Origin: Glossina fuscipes
Taxonomy: Eukaryota > Arthropoda > Insecta > Diptera > Glossinidae
Direction: 5' to 3'
Assembly: GCF_014805625.2 (NCBI RefSeq)
Contig: NW_023998455.1
Span: 5,348,666 to 5,412,665, forward strand
Length of the DNA stretch: 64,000 nucleotides
The number at the start of each line of letters is the position of its first letter. Positions within the stretch are counted from its first letter, which is position 1. Under the pieces are notes generated by a model. It was not told the DNA's origin and ran no database searches. It saw only the letters and a list, made by a program, of their open reading frames with translations. This document shows positions 38,441 to 49,800 of the stretch, in pieces. Both the position numbers and the translations under genes were made by a program.

Positions 38441-41400
38441 AGAATTTCAAAAATGCATCTCATAGTGGATCTTCCATATAGAAATTAATTTATTTTTGCT
38501 CCTTACAGTGTTTTTCTGAATTTTCTAAGACTGCAAAGTTGGTTAAACATGGCATCTTCACTGTAATATTTACTTTTTATCTTTTTGATCAGATTGAAAA
38601 AGAAATACATAAATAAAAAAACAAAAAAAAAAAAACAAATCTCATCTGTAATATTTATTATCGCTAACACGAGAAATAGCATTAGGCCTCGAGGATTCCA
38701 GAAAAAATTTCAAAAAGTCTTACGTAATGCTTTAAACTTGGCTCTAAGCAACGTTTGCTCTGAGCAAAATTTTCATCAGAGACATCAATGTATGATGAAA
38801 AGCGAGTAAGAAGTTTTCAACAAGTGAAAATTCTCCCAAAATTCGTTTTAAGATTTCACGAATTGCAATTAAATCCAATCTAAGGAAAGACGTCAATATT
38901 GGTTTTTAGCCAGCAGTCAGAAATAAAGTTTTTGATCTGTTGCGGGCATAATGTAGAATATAATGAATAACAAGTACAAAATAGAGAATGATAGGACATA
39001 AGCAATGTAGAGCAAATTTTTTATGCGAGAAAAGCATTGCACTTCTTAGATCAAAATATCGATAAACGATAAGAGTTTTCTTTGATAAGAAACAGCGTAG
39101 TGCTTCGATTCAGATGACATCTGCTTATCCGTAATCTAATACATACATAGCATTGCATTAGGCTAATAGCAAAATATCCAGATTCTACTTGATATCTGGC
39201 ATATTTATGTGACATGCTACAGATGATTTTCATTATTTTCTTCTCTGTCTGCTTAACTAAATGCGATGCATATTGGCTTGAATTTAATTTCATCAATTAA
39301 TTAAATAAGTACATACTTGGGAGTATAGCTGAGTGTATAAGAAGAATGATGAGCATAATATAATATATCCACACTTTTGGCTGCTAAAATTATCTAAACA
39401 TAAACATAACATAAATTAAGTAAAAACATAAACAACCTAAGTGTGCATATTATTATATGCATAGATTTATATTTAATTGTGTTTATGTTTATGTATAATT
39501 TTATATGATGCATGCAGTGTTATATCCCGAACTATGACTGTACTCGTCAAAAAATCGCACTTTCAACTTACTCAAATCAAAGGTGGTGTATTAAAATGCC
39601 ATCACAAAGTAAAAGTAATCCAAAATGTACGTAGACGGTTTCGTTCTTATTCTCGTTATTACCGCGAGAACTTTGTGGATAAAAAAACCTTTGCCGCTAT
39701 TACAACATTGTTTTATATAAATTCATGTAGTTAAGCTTTGAAATTCTTTTAATCAAAAATTTAATATTAAAAGTTTTGTTGTTATTTTTTTAAATTTATT
39801 CCATATATTATTGTAGTAGTCCACAGTAGTTGTTGAGTAGTTAATCAACCGTGCGCCAAAGTATAACTAACAAGTCGTTAGAAAGTAGAGTATTTTTATA
39901 CAAGATTTTTAATATCCAAATATAAGAAATTTAAGATAAGACAAGAGCTTTGAGAATAACAATATAAGAGTTTTGTGCGCATGTGTTGGATAATTATATA
40001 TTAAATAAACAAAACTCAATATGCCGGTTAGCAAAGTTTGTTTACATTTTGATTGCGTTAACACAAATACAATTAAATGTCTGGAAACGCAGACGTGTAA
40101 AATAAATAATGAAAATGATAATAATAATAATAATAATATTTTAACACTAAACGTGGTTTTCAATGGAAAGCTTACAAAGCTTATGATATTTAGAACGCCA
40201 CCGGAAACATCCGGAAAAAATTTAAGAAATTCATTGATTTATTTCAACCCCTTTTCATTATTATCGTAAATATAAAATTTGTATGCGTAACACACGACAA
40301 CTGCATTTATAAAACAACCTGGGTACGTATATGCGTTATTTTTTATCTTATAACTCATACGCCTTAGTACACCGTGTGTATTGTCCAATAGTTGTGCAAA
40401 TACAAGTAAGTTACTTTACTTCAGACTTCAGCATTATTATATCCAGATAAAAGGTTGCTTTGTCGTTTATTCGATTGCAAAATACGTGTCTGAGATGTTT
40501 CAAAGTCCGTCACACTGTCTATTTCTTTTTATGTGCATACAATTCCATACCATATCAGATTTTCTTATACAACTACAGTTGTTTATTTTATCCGTTTTTA
40601 CAACTCGTGTGCAAATATAGCTTTCACTTTGCCGTAAGAAACACATAAAAGCACCTGTTGCACATTTTATAGCCGTCGTTATGCACATAATGTGTTTGAC
40701 TAGAACTATGTATTCATATATATATATATGTATATATATATATACATTCTTTTTTTTATGTTTGTTTATGCTTCCAATCTTGGTGTTGTTAGTTCTTTGT
40801 GTCGAGTGGTTGTTTTTCACACCCTAGAGGCGCTTTAGCTTTGTTTTATTATTCTATTTACTTAGCAGGCACATGCTGATCGGCAACAAAGCGAAAACAT
40901 GTAACAAGCAAGATAAAAAGTTTTATTTACCCTCAAGTATGTATTTGTGGTAACATGTAGTTGTTATTAATTGTTTATGAGTGTTTTTGGCGTGTTAGAT
41001 GAAAAATAAATAAACAAAACTAACCATTACAGATAAAAATGAATTTTCAAAGCAGATCAGAAATTGTATCAAAAGATTTTCAATGTTTCCACGCCTATCA
41101 GCTTAAGTTAAGAATCCGTTCATGTATTCATTAAGTGCGTAGCAACTGTAATCAAAGGCTCTGCAAAGAACTTTCAAGCAAGTAGATGTGTGTACCAATT
41201 TGCTCACATCGGGGTCAAACGTTCCAACAAATTACTCCGTTTTTCCGATTTTTCGTAACAAAATCAAAAAATTATATATTTTTTCAAAAAATTAGTTTTT
41301 CAAAGTAAGGCTCGGCACGATCCAAGCCTTTTCAACTACTGCTTCATCTTTGAACCAAAGCATATCAATATAATAAACTTAATTACAACATATCTTAAAG

Positions 41401-44185
41401 ATTGAGATGCGTTGACCGAACTAAGAAGTACCTGAGTGGCACCCTTTCCATTAGTGGTTGCTTTAATCGACAATGTCGACTTTTGAGGACAAATTGCCTT
41501 TGAAGTCAATGTCTACACACTATCGTAAGACTTAATTAGAATAAGATCAAAAATTTATGAGTTCCATTGAAGCGGTACCTGTCACGTCCCAGTTTGAAAA
41601 ACAATCGTGCCTTTGAGAGGGCCTATAACAAAATTGGAGTATCAGAAGTGAAAATTTGAATACAATCTGAGCGAGGCGAGGCATATCTGCGCCCTACGTT
41701 ATCCTCGCAATTTGAGTAACCACAGCCATCAGGAAATTTCCCAGAAGAACCGCAATCATTGGTCAGGTTTTCCGTCATTTCCACACCGACTTTCCTTACG
41801 CATTGAAAAACGTATGCTCGTTGTTCGTTGTGAATACAACCTAGCTCTGCGAGGGCCAGCCTGACGGACGGAGGGACGTATACTTGAATCTGTACAAAAT
41901 TTGGCACAGATCAAAAATATAAAAATATATAGAGTCTGTGAAGCGTGGTTGGGTGAATTGCTGGCGTTTTGATGACCTAAGTAAAACTCGATCCCTTCAT
42001 ATATGGACTCCAGTTGCCTGCTTCCAAACTCTTCCTTTAAGACTTTTTGTTAAAGGTTCATAAAATTGTTACATTTTATATGCAAAATATGAAATTTTAT
42101 TGAAAGTAAATATTTTAAGACATGTATGAAACTCGGACGTATGAATTATTTAAAACACATAAATGTTATATGGAATGCATATAACGTCACGAAGCTGTTG
42201 GAATTTCTATAAAATATGCGTATATATTATACACGCCAGGAACAATATGAAGCGTACATTCACATTCAAGCATATCTACGGGCACGGACCGAAGACACAT
42301 ATGCCAAAGAACACAAAGAACTTAATAGACGTACATGCGTAACAATAAGCACGTATGTCGTGTGCGTCGTCGTATAATGTTAAGCAGGTGTAAATATGTA
42401 TTGCATGCATTGCATGTATTGCATGTATAGCATGTTTGCAAGTATATGTACAACCATTTCAAAATTGAATACTGGTGATGCTCGAAATTTGCATTAACCG
42501 CAAAAGCCCTGAAGACTAAAGAGAAATTGAATCATACTCTTGCATACGCACATACACATCGCGGCAGACCACTTTTAATCATATGGTGGCATATTAAATT
42601 ATAACAATATACCCATATGCGAGTGAGTTACGCACCTACGTATGTCTAAGCGTATGCGTAAGATATAACACTTTGATAACAAACAATACGTGCATATACG
42701 TGCATAGGCATTGAAAAACTAACAATAACAAAAAGTCATCAAAAACACAACGCAAACATTTGTTCATTCATAAACTAGAGTTGTTTTCTTATTAGCTCAG
42801 GATACACATCTGCATGTAGCTTGCATTCTACTAAGTATGTTAATTAATATGAAAAATTTTAAAGGAGGTCAGGATATTGTTTAGCACTAATATAAGGTAA
42901 ACAATAACAAACACACAACGCTTGCAATAAATGCCCTTATAATGCTGTAACGTTACTAAGCTACTACTACTGCTGAGCTACTTTATTCACTTAGCTCGAA
43001 TATAAATCTAGATATACAAAAACCTATTTGCTCACACAACTTCAATTAAATAATGATAAAATACAAATTTTTTTTGAAATTACTAAGCATATCTTGTCTT
43101 TAACTCTTTATTTTCTTTTTGTTTTTTCACATTTCTTTAAATAATTTTTGCTTTTTTCAGGCACTGAAGACATATGCATATGCAATAGCATTTTAGCTTA
43201 TTCCTCTTCTTTCACTGTTAAGAAAATGAAAAAACTCTTAGATAAAAGAAAAAGAAAATGGCTTTCAAGCCATGTAATCGGCCTAAATGCAATCATGTAT
43301 GATAAAATGCTTCATATCTGCAAAGAGGAAATTAGAGTAAGTAAGTAAAACACATCGAAGTACTTTATCATTTTTAGTTCCTTTTAGTTCCTCTTAGTTC
43401 CCCCTTAAGCATTAGAAAATGACTTAATTTGCTTCGATTTGCTTCACTTCCGTGACGGTATTATTGCAACTGCTTTGCACCCATACTTACGCTTTCTGCT
43501 TCACAATTAAAACATTAAGGCATGAGTGTTTTCCTTAATAAGACATGCACCTTGAAGAGCTTGACTTCTGCAATCGATATTTCTAGTTTCCACTGCAGAA
43601 CTTTTTTTCATACGATAATTATTTATTATATTTTTTTAATAGAATTAAATAAGTAAATTATGTATAGATGCGGCCGAATCTTTATACCCATTACCGCTAT
43701 CCCAAAAAGGAATAAGCTACATAATAGGCGACTTTGTACCTTAAAACTCATTTGAAAATCGCATTTCAATAATAATGGGAACAGGATAGAGAACACAAGC
43801 CGTTCGAAAAGAGCTTTGACACCAAATCAACGAGTGTGAATTTGATTCATAGGGGAGGTAAGCTCACTCGAACGTTGTTTCACAACAACCAAAACTTATG
43901 AAAATGACGTCAACGGGGACAAACTATTGTTAAACGGCGACTTTGCCAGGAGAATGCTACAACATTCCAGCCAGCATCGACGAATGTACGACAATTTTAG
44001 ATTGCTGGCCAAATAAACATCAAAGGTGAAAATTTCCATTTACCAGAGTCAAAACTGAGAGATTCAAAGCTTAATTGCGTAATGGAAATCGTGCACTGCT
44101 ATGTACAGGATTCGTCTATTGCAATTCCAATTACCTTGAACGAAGATTTGTGGAATATTTAGCTGGGATTATAAATATTCTGTTC
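38440..44185. other. Intergenic DNA without a recognisable gene
   Basis: I see no supported gene. There are open frames up to about 106 codons, but none has domains, splice context or convincing composition. Short near-tandem GCATGTATT units occur around 42390-42440, with many poly-T runs and a repeat-like segment near 43.66-44.05 kb whose head (GGCCGAATCTTTATACCC) resembles the 6.9 kb repeat family. Confidence 0.5.
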
Positions 44186-44198
44186 TTAGTCGATTTTA

Positions 44199-44371
44199 TT
44201 ATTATTATTATTATTAATTTCGCCAGAGAAATAAATTCTAAGACTAAGCTCTTAAAAGCATTAGCATCTAAAGCTATCGGCTTTTATTAAAAACTCTACC
44301 GCACTTGAGGTTCGAACCCACGACCATTGACTTGCTAGTCGAGATTCCTCGCCCTCGGCTACTCAGGCGAA
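44199..44371 (-). mobile_element. tRNA-derived SINE with 13-bp target-site duplication
   Basis: On the minus strand this copy has the tRNA-like head, a B box GGTTCGAACCT-like segment, the body, and an (AAT)n tail at its low-coordinate end. It is flanked on both sides by the same 13 bases TTAGTCGATTTTA (44186-44198 and 44372-44384). The perfect duplication fixes both ends and indicates a relatively recent LINE-mediated insertion. Confidence 0.88.
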
Positions 44372-44384
44372 TTAGTCGATTTTA

Positions 44385-46450
44385 ACTTCTGCTAAATATA
44401 AGGCGGTCATGCGAACGAATGGATGCTGAATAATAACAATTTCTTCTCTATAAAGGCACATGTGATCACTTACAACTTTGCGTGAGTATGGGTGATTTTT
44501 TCCAATTTTATACGTGGAATGGTAGGGACCTCCATAAAGTAAATGTAGATGAAATTTTAAAGCACTGTCTTTCATAATTTATGAGTAATGAGCTTAGAGA
44601 ACCATATTTTGTAGAAGTTGATATGAGATTTTAAAAATCTTCCACTATTATGCGATGAAACATCAGAAAATTTTTAAGCTCAGTAGCGTTTTAGTGTTAA
44701 TAACTTTGACTTTGTTGACTATTCACTGTTGACTGCTTATCACTGACTGTTTCTTGATTTATTTGCAAATGCTTATAACTTAACTAAACTAAACTGAAGT
44801 TCTTTGTGCTTACGCTAATACATTTGGTAGATCAAGGTTATCTTCCTAGTTTAGATTAGTGGATAAATTAAGTTATAACTAAAGTTACATTGCATTAGGT
44901 TGCGTTAAGCTAAGTTATGATAATAAAAGCAAGAAATATGTAGAGCTTGCAGCTGTGAAACTAAATGAATAGAGTTACGGGATTTTCTTCACAATTGTAG
45001 GCCATAGGTCAAGATGGGTAGGAAGATACTCTTGTATAAAATGCCTTTATTCCTTAGATTGAGTACGTACCCTCCAATACAGTTTTCTCAATAGGGCAAA
45101 ATTCAACACATTTCGATTCAAAATGAAGTCTTCCATCTTCTTTTCACATCACTTTAGTTCCCACCACATATCCCCCCGCTATATCTACTCCCACCATCTT
45201 TAAGAATTAATGTATTTTAAATCCAATTTTATTGATTTCCTCCTTAGAAACGAATCGAAGGAAAGATTTCTACATGATATGATCGTGTGCTATACAAGGA
45301 ATGTCTTAAGCTATTGACGTTTATTGTTTTGCTAAAAGACCAAACATTGGGCACAATTGTAAACCTTAAGAGTAACCGCCACACTGTGTTTGTATATTCT
45401 GCTAGACCGGAGAGTTAATTCAAATAATTCTCTTGCAATGCAATATTCATGTGAAAACCTTCAGAAAATACATAATTCAGCGAATAAGATATTGACACGG
45501 TTGCCGTCAATAAAAGATGCTTAAGATTCTATTCCGAGCTTGTCTTAAAAAATTCTTTTTTTTTTCTTAAATTTTTTCTTTAGTAAAAGTACGAAAATTT
45601 ATGAAATGCTTTGACGATTTAACTAATATTTAATAATTTATTAAATATCGTTCATTTACTTGAGAATTTTATCGAAGTTCATTTAAAAAAGTAAAAACTC
45701 ATTATTCGAACGGATCTATGCACACAATATATGCCTGAGTTGGCAATTGTTAGACGGGTATCCTTAACTAGTTTGTCTGCCGAAAAAATTAACCTACAAA
45801 TAAATTTTGGTAACTTATTGTCAGATTTTACTCCTGCTAGGACTGTAATTGTCCTTATAACCGCACGCTTGAGCGTACATACAACAGAATTCTCTAGGAG
45901 AAAACCTCTGGCGAAATGAACTTGTAGATCTCAAAAGTAGTTTCCATTTTTTGGAGCTCCCGGCCAAATGTACGTGTCCAGGCAGTTCCCAAGATGAAAG
46001 AAAAGTTTCCATTCGTGCAATACCAAGAAGACCGGGAAATACAAACAAAGGAAATCTCGTAGGAACTTACGTACGTGCGATGCCCTCTTACCTAGGTTTA
46101 CCTAGCATATCTTTGTATTCTACTTTCATATATAGATATTGCATGGATTCTGTAATAAAAATTGAACGAAAAACGAAATAAAACTCGTAACTTGAAAAAT
46201 GTGGGAACCATTATAGAAGAATAGAAAGAAGAAGAAGAAAATGCAATCCATGGGATGCATAAGCACGATGTATCCAATTCTTCCCGCACAGTAAAAACTT
46301 ACTTACTATCAAGATCATCCTCCGTTAACTAACGTTGCATAATTACGAAATTCGTTGCCATAAATTATCAAATAAATATTTAATCCAAATGGGCTTGGAA
46401 CATGTTTGAAATGCTTTTTATTCATAAAATTAATTAATATCTCGTAATTA
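44385..46450. other. Intergenic DNA without a recognisable gene
   Basis: Nothing with coding support is seen. The segment is AT-rich, with repeated TTAAGT/TAACTAA-like words near 44770-44920 and no recognisable element. Confidence 0.5.
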
Positions 46451-46451
46451 A

Positions 46452-46535
46452 GAGCCGATAGCCTCAGAGGCTACCGTGTGAACGCCTTTAACTCTTAGAT
46501 TGCCCAGTGAAATTAATAATAATAATAATATTAAT
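46452..46535 (+). mobile_element. SINE 3' fragment
   Basis: A short segment (AGCCGATAGCCTCAGAGGCT and onward to GAAATTAATAATAATAAT) matches the 3' half and tail of the SINE family at 4664. The tRNA head is absent. Confidence 0.6.
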
Positions 46536-46660
46536 AAAAAATTAGTAATTATACTTGAATTTGTCATTGTATAATTTAGTTAAACTGCCCTTGCCATGCA
46601 CACTCTCATCGACTATATGGCGCCGAAAGAAACTCTGATAGTTCGATTAGTACAATCAAT

Positions 46661-46666
46661 TTTATT
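46661..46666 (-). terminator. Candidate polyadenylation signal of gene B
   Basis: TTTATT on the plus strand gives AATAAA on the minus strand, about 125 bases beyond the gene B stop codon, and is the first such hexamer downstream. Confidence 0.5.
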
Positions 46667-46787
46667 TTAATATTACTTAGCAAATAATTTCAAAATTATA
46701 TTAATATTAGTAATGAAATTATTTACAATTATTATCCACTTGTAAGGAAAATCAAAATAAGCAACCCCGCTAAATATAAATGCAAGT

Positions 46788-46879
46788 TTATAGAAAGATG
46801 TTCACGGTTTCAGGCTGGTCCATAGGCCATGGCTGATAATAATAGGAGGGCGCCAGCCCGTATGGAAGCGGTGGTGATG
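46788..46879 (-). CDS. Gene B terminal exon
   Basis: Acceptor CAACGTTAG after a pyrimidine-containing stretch. The exon encodes ASPPLPYGLAPSYYYQPWP followed by MDQPETVNIFL and a TAA stop. It is aromatic- and proline-rich. Confidence 0.7.
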
Positions 46880-49800
46880 CTAACGTTGATGCATTGTAGT
46901 GCCATGTAAAGAGACAAATACAAATTAGATAATGCTTAGCTTTTTTTGAAAGACATAAGAAAACTTTTTTCGTCGAACATAATCTGCATGTACCTTGCAT
47001 GGCTACCGCAGTTTGTGCTCCTGGTCCAAAAATAGTTGCGGTATGTAGTGTTGCAAAGCAAAGAAAAAAACTTCAATTAGTTAACTCACTCAACTTCCTC
47101 TTCGGATACAATAAATATATAAAAATAAGAAAAGTATTTTGGCGCGACAAGACCATACTTGCCTTGGGGAGATGGAACGTTCATCGATATTGGCTCTGAT
47201 GTGGGTAACAAGTAGTGTTTGCAGGTAAAGAATTACGGGTAAGTGATTTAATAAAGTTATTTTCATGCAACACAATTACACATACCTCGAGTAGTTGCCG
47301 CAATTAGTTGTTTGGGTGCTAGAATGGATGATGCATGCGGATGGTTGTCGTGTAACGAAACAAACTCAAATCAATTAAAGCTCATCTTTGTTGTGCAGAT
47401 ATAATAAATATATAATAATAAAAATAAAAGTGTTTTGATGCGACAAGACCGCACTTGCCTTGTGGAAGTGGAACGGTCGTCCATTTTGACTCTGAGGTTG
47501 GTAATACGAAATTTTTCATGTAAAGAAGTATAGATAAATGATATAATAAAATTGTCTTCGTGCAACACAATTACACATACCTCGAATAGGTGTCACATCT
47601 TGAACAGGTGATGCAGTTATTTCTTTGAGTGCTAATGCTAATAAATATAAATCAATTAAAACTCATCTTCTTTGACAAATACGATAAAAGTGTTTTTGTG
47701 CAACACAATTACACATACCTCGAATAGGTGTCACATCTTGAACAGGTGATGCACTTATTTCTTTGAGTGCTAATGCTAATAAATATAAATCAATTAAAAC
47801 TCATCTCCTTTGACAAATACGATAAAAGTGTTTTCGTGCAACACAATTGCATGTACCTTTTGACTGTTCCTCAGCTTTGTGCTTCCGAGTCGCTATAATT
47901 CGTTTTTCCACTAGCGCAGTCAAATCTATATATATAGCCGGTATAAGTGATTTTCTTACAATAAAAGGCGAACAGTACTGATACATACACTTTGGTAATT
48001 TTCCATGATTCCATTTATAAAATCCCGGCTTTTTTCCTTCTAAATTAAACCAATAACAACCTATATTTTTTACGCATATTAGTTTTTCACCTTAGAAGAC
48101 AATTAACACAAATGCATACCTGGGGAACCTTTTGTACTTTTTTTACCATGTGAAACGTAGTAGCCATCTTCGTTATAATATATTTTTTTCACGCAATTCA
48201 TTTCTATAATTATTGACAGACATAATAAAATATTTTTTCCGAGCAACAGTAGCGTAAATAAGTTTTTCCTAATAAAACAGAAATTGCATTAAAACTTACC
48301 TTCATCCCATTGCCAGGTAAATTTGTAATCTGTAAAGTTTTAAAAATAAGTTTTTTTCGTCATTACCCAATCAGCACGAATGTATTACAAACCTTTCACT
48401 CGTCCATGTTTCCATTGCAAATAATAATTAGATCCCGGCGGTCCGGGTATGGAACAAGGATCTAAATGTTATTATAAGCCAACATATGCTTTTGAAGTTG
48501 AATGAGCGAGAATACATACCATTTGGTTTGATTTGATTTCGTGGCTTTTGGATATACTTTCCCAAATGCGGGAGATTTTCCGGTCCCCATATGTACGCAC
48601 AAGCTGTTTTTGGCGAAGTAGATACAGAATTTTAGAATGTTTTAGGACATGGTAATATAAAACTATTCAAAAATTTACAAATATAATTATTTGTAGAGGA
48701 ACTTTTTGTTTTATATTGAGAAACACAAGGCAATTTGAATGATGCCCAACAAAGTAAGTAAGTTAAGAGTAACTCAATGATCAGAAATGCTTACCAACTT
48801 TATATGCAGTCGAAGTTTTCAGAAAAATCAAATTAACGATGAACCGAACAATAGAAAAAACGAAAACATAAAATTTATAAATATATATATCACAGAAGAG
48901 AAACATCTTGACTGATATAAGAGAAGTTTTTCTATCAGAAATACTTACACCCTTCATACCCAGTCGAAGTTAACACAAATATGAAATTAACGACGAACCG
49001 AAATATATAAAAAAAAAACGAAAAAACACAAAATTTCATAAATAAAATATATCCCTGCTAGAATTTGAAGAGTACATCTTCTCCAATTTAAGATAACTTC
49101 TCTCAGAAAAATCCGATTATCAGAGATACTTACTCACTTTATATGCAGTCGAAGTTAGCAGCAACATCAAATTAGCGATGAATCGAGAAATAAAAAAAAT
49201 ACAAAAATTTTTTTAAATAAAATACATTTCTCGCGGAAATTTATTCCTATATTTTGATAAATGCGAGATAACTTATTTTAGATTAATTCGATTACGAGGA
49301 ATACTTACTTTCTTTACGTATGGTCGAAGTTAGCAAAAATATAAAATTCATGATGAATCGGAAAATATAAACACGAAAACATTAAATTTATAATAATAAT
49401 AATAACATTTGTGAACGACGTCTATGTATACATCTTGACTAACACAAGATAATTTGATTCTCTCGTTGTAATTCGGTTACCAAAAATACTTACCGTCTTT
49501 AGATGCAGTCGAGGTTAGCAGAAATATCAAATTAACGACGAACCAAAAAAAAAAAAACATTAAAATATCAATATTATGAATAAAATATGTTCTTGAACGG
49601 GAAGATAACTTCATTCAGAGTAACTCAATTACCAGCAATACTTACAGCCTTTATGTACGGTCGAAGTTAGCAGAAATATCAAATTAACGACGAACCAAAA
49701 AAAAATAAAAAAATAAAATATCAATATTATGAATAAAATACTTTCTTGAACGGGCTATATATACACATCTTGGCGAACACAAGATAACTTCATTCAGAGT

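Noticed and set aside
39477..39734. 85-codon plus-strand frame rich in basic residues
   Set aside because: It starts at a chance ATG in AT-rich DNA, with no domain or flanking splice sites.
40021..40269. 82-codon plus-strand frame with a poly-Asn run
   Set aside because: The Asn run is an (AAT)n microsatellite, and the rest shows no domain or coherent exon boundaries.
47801..47986. Separate 61-codon minus-strand gene
   Set aside because: It is the read-through of gene B exon 6, its 63-base intron and exon 7.
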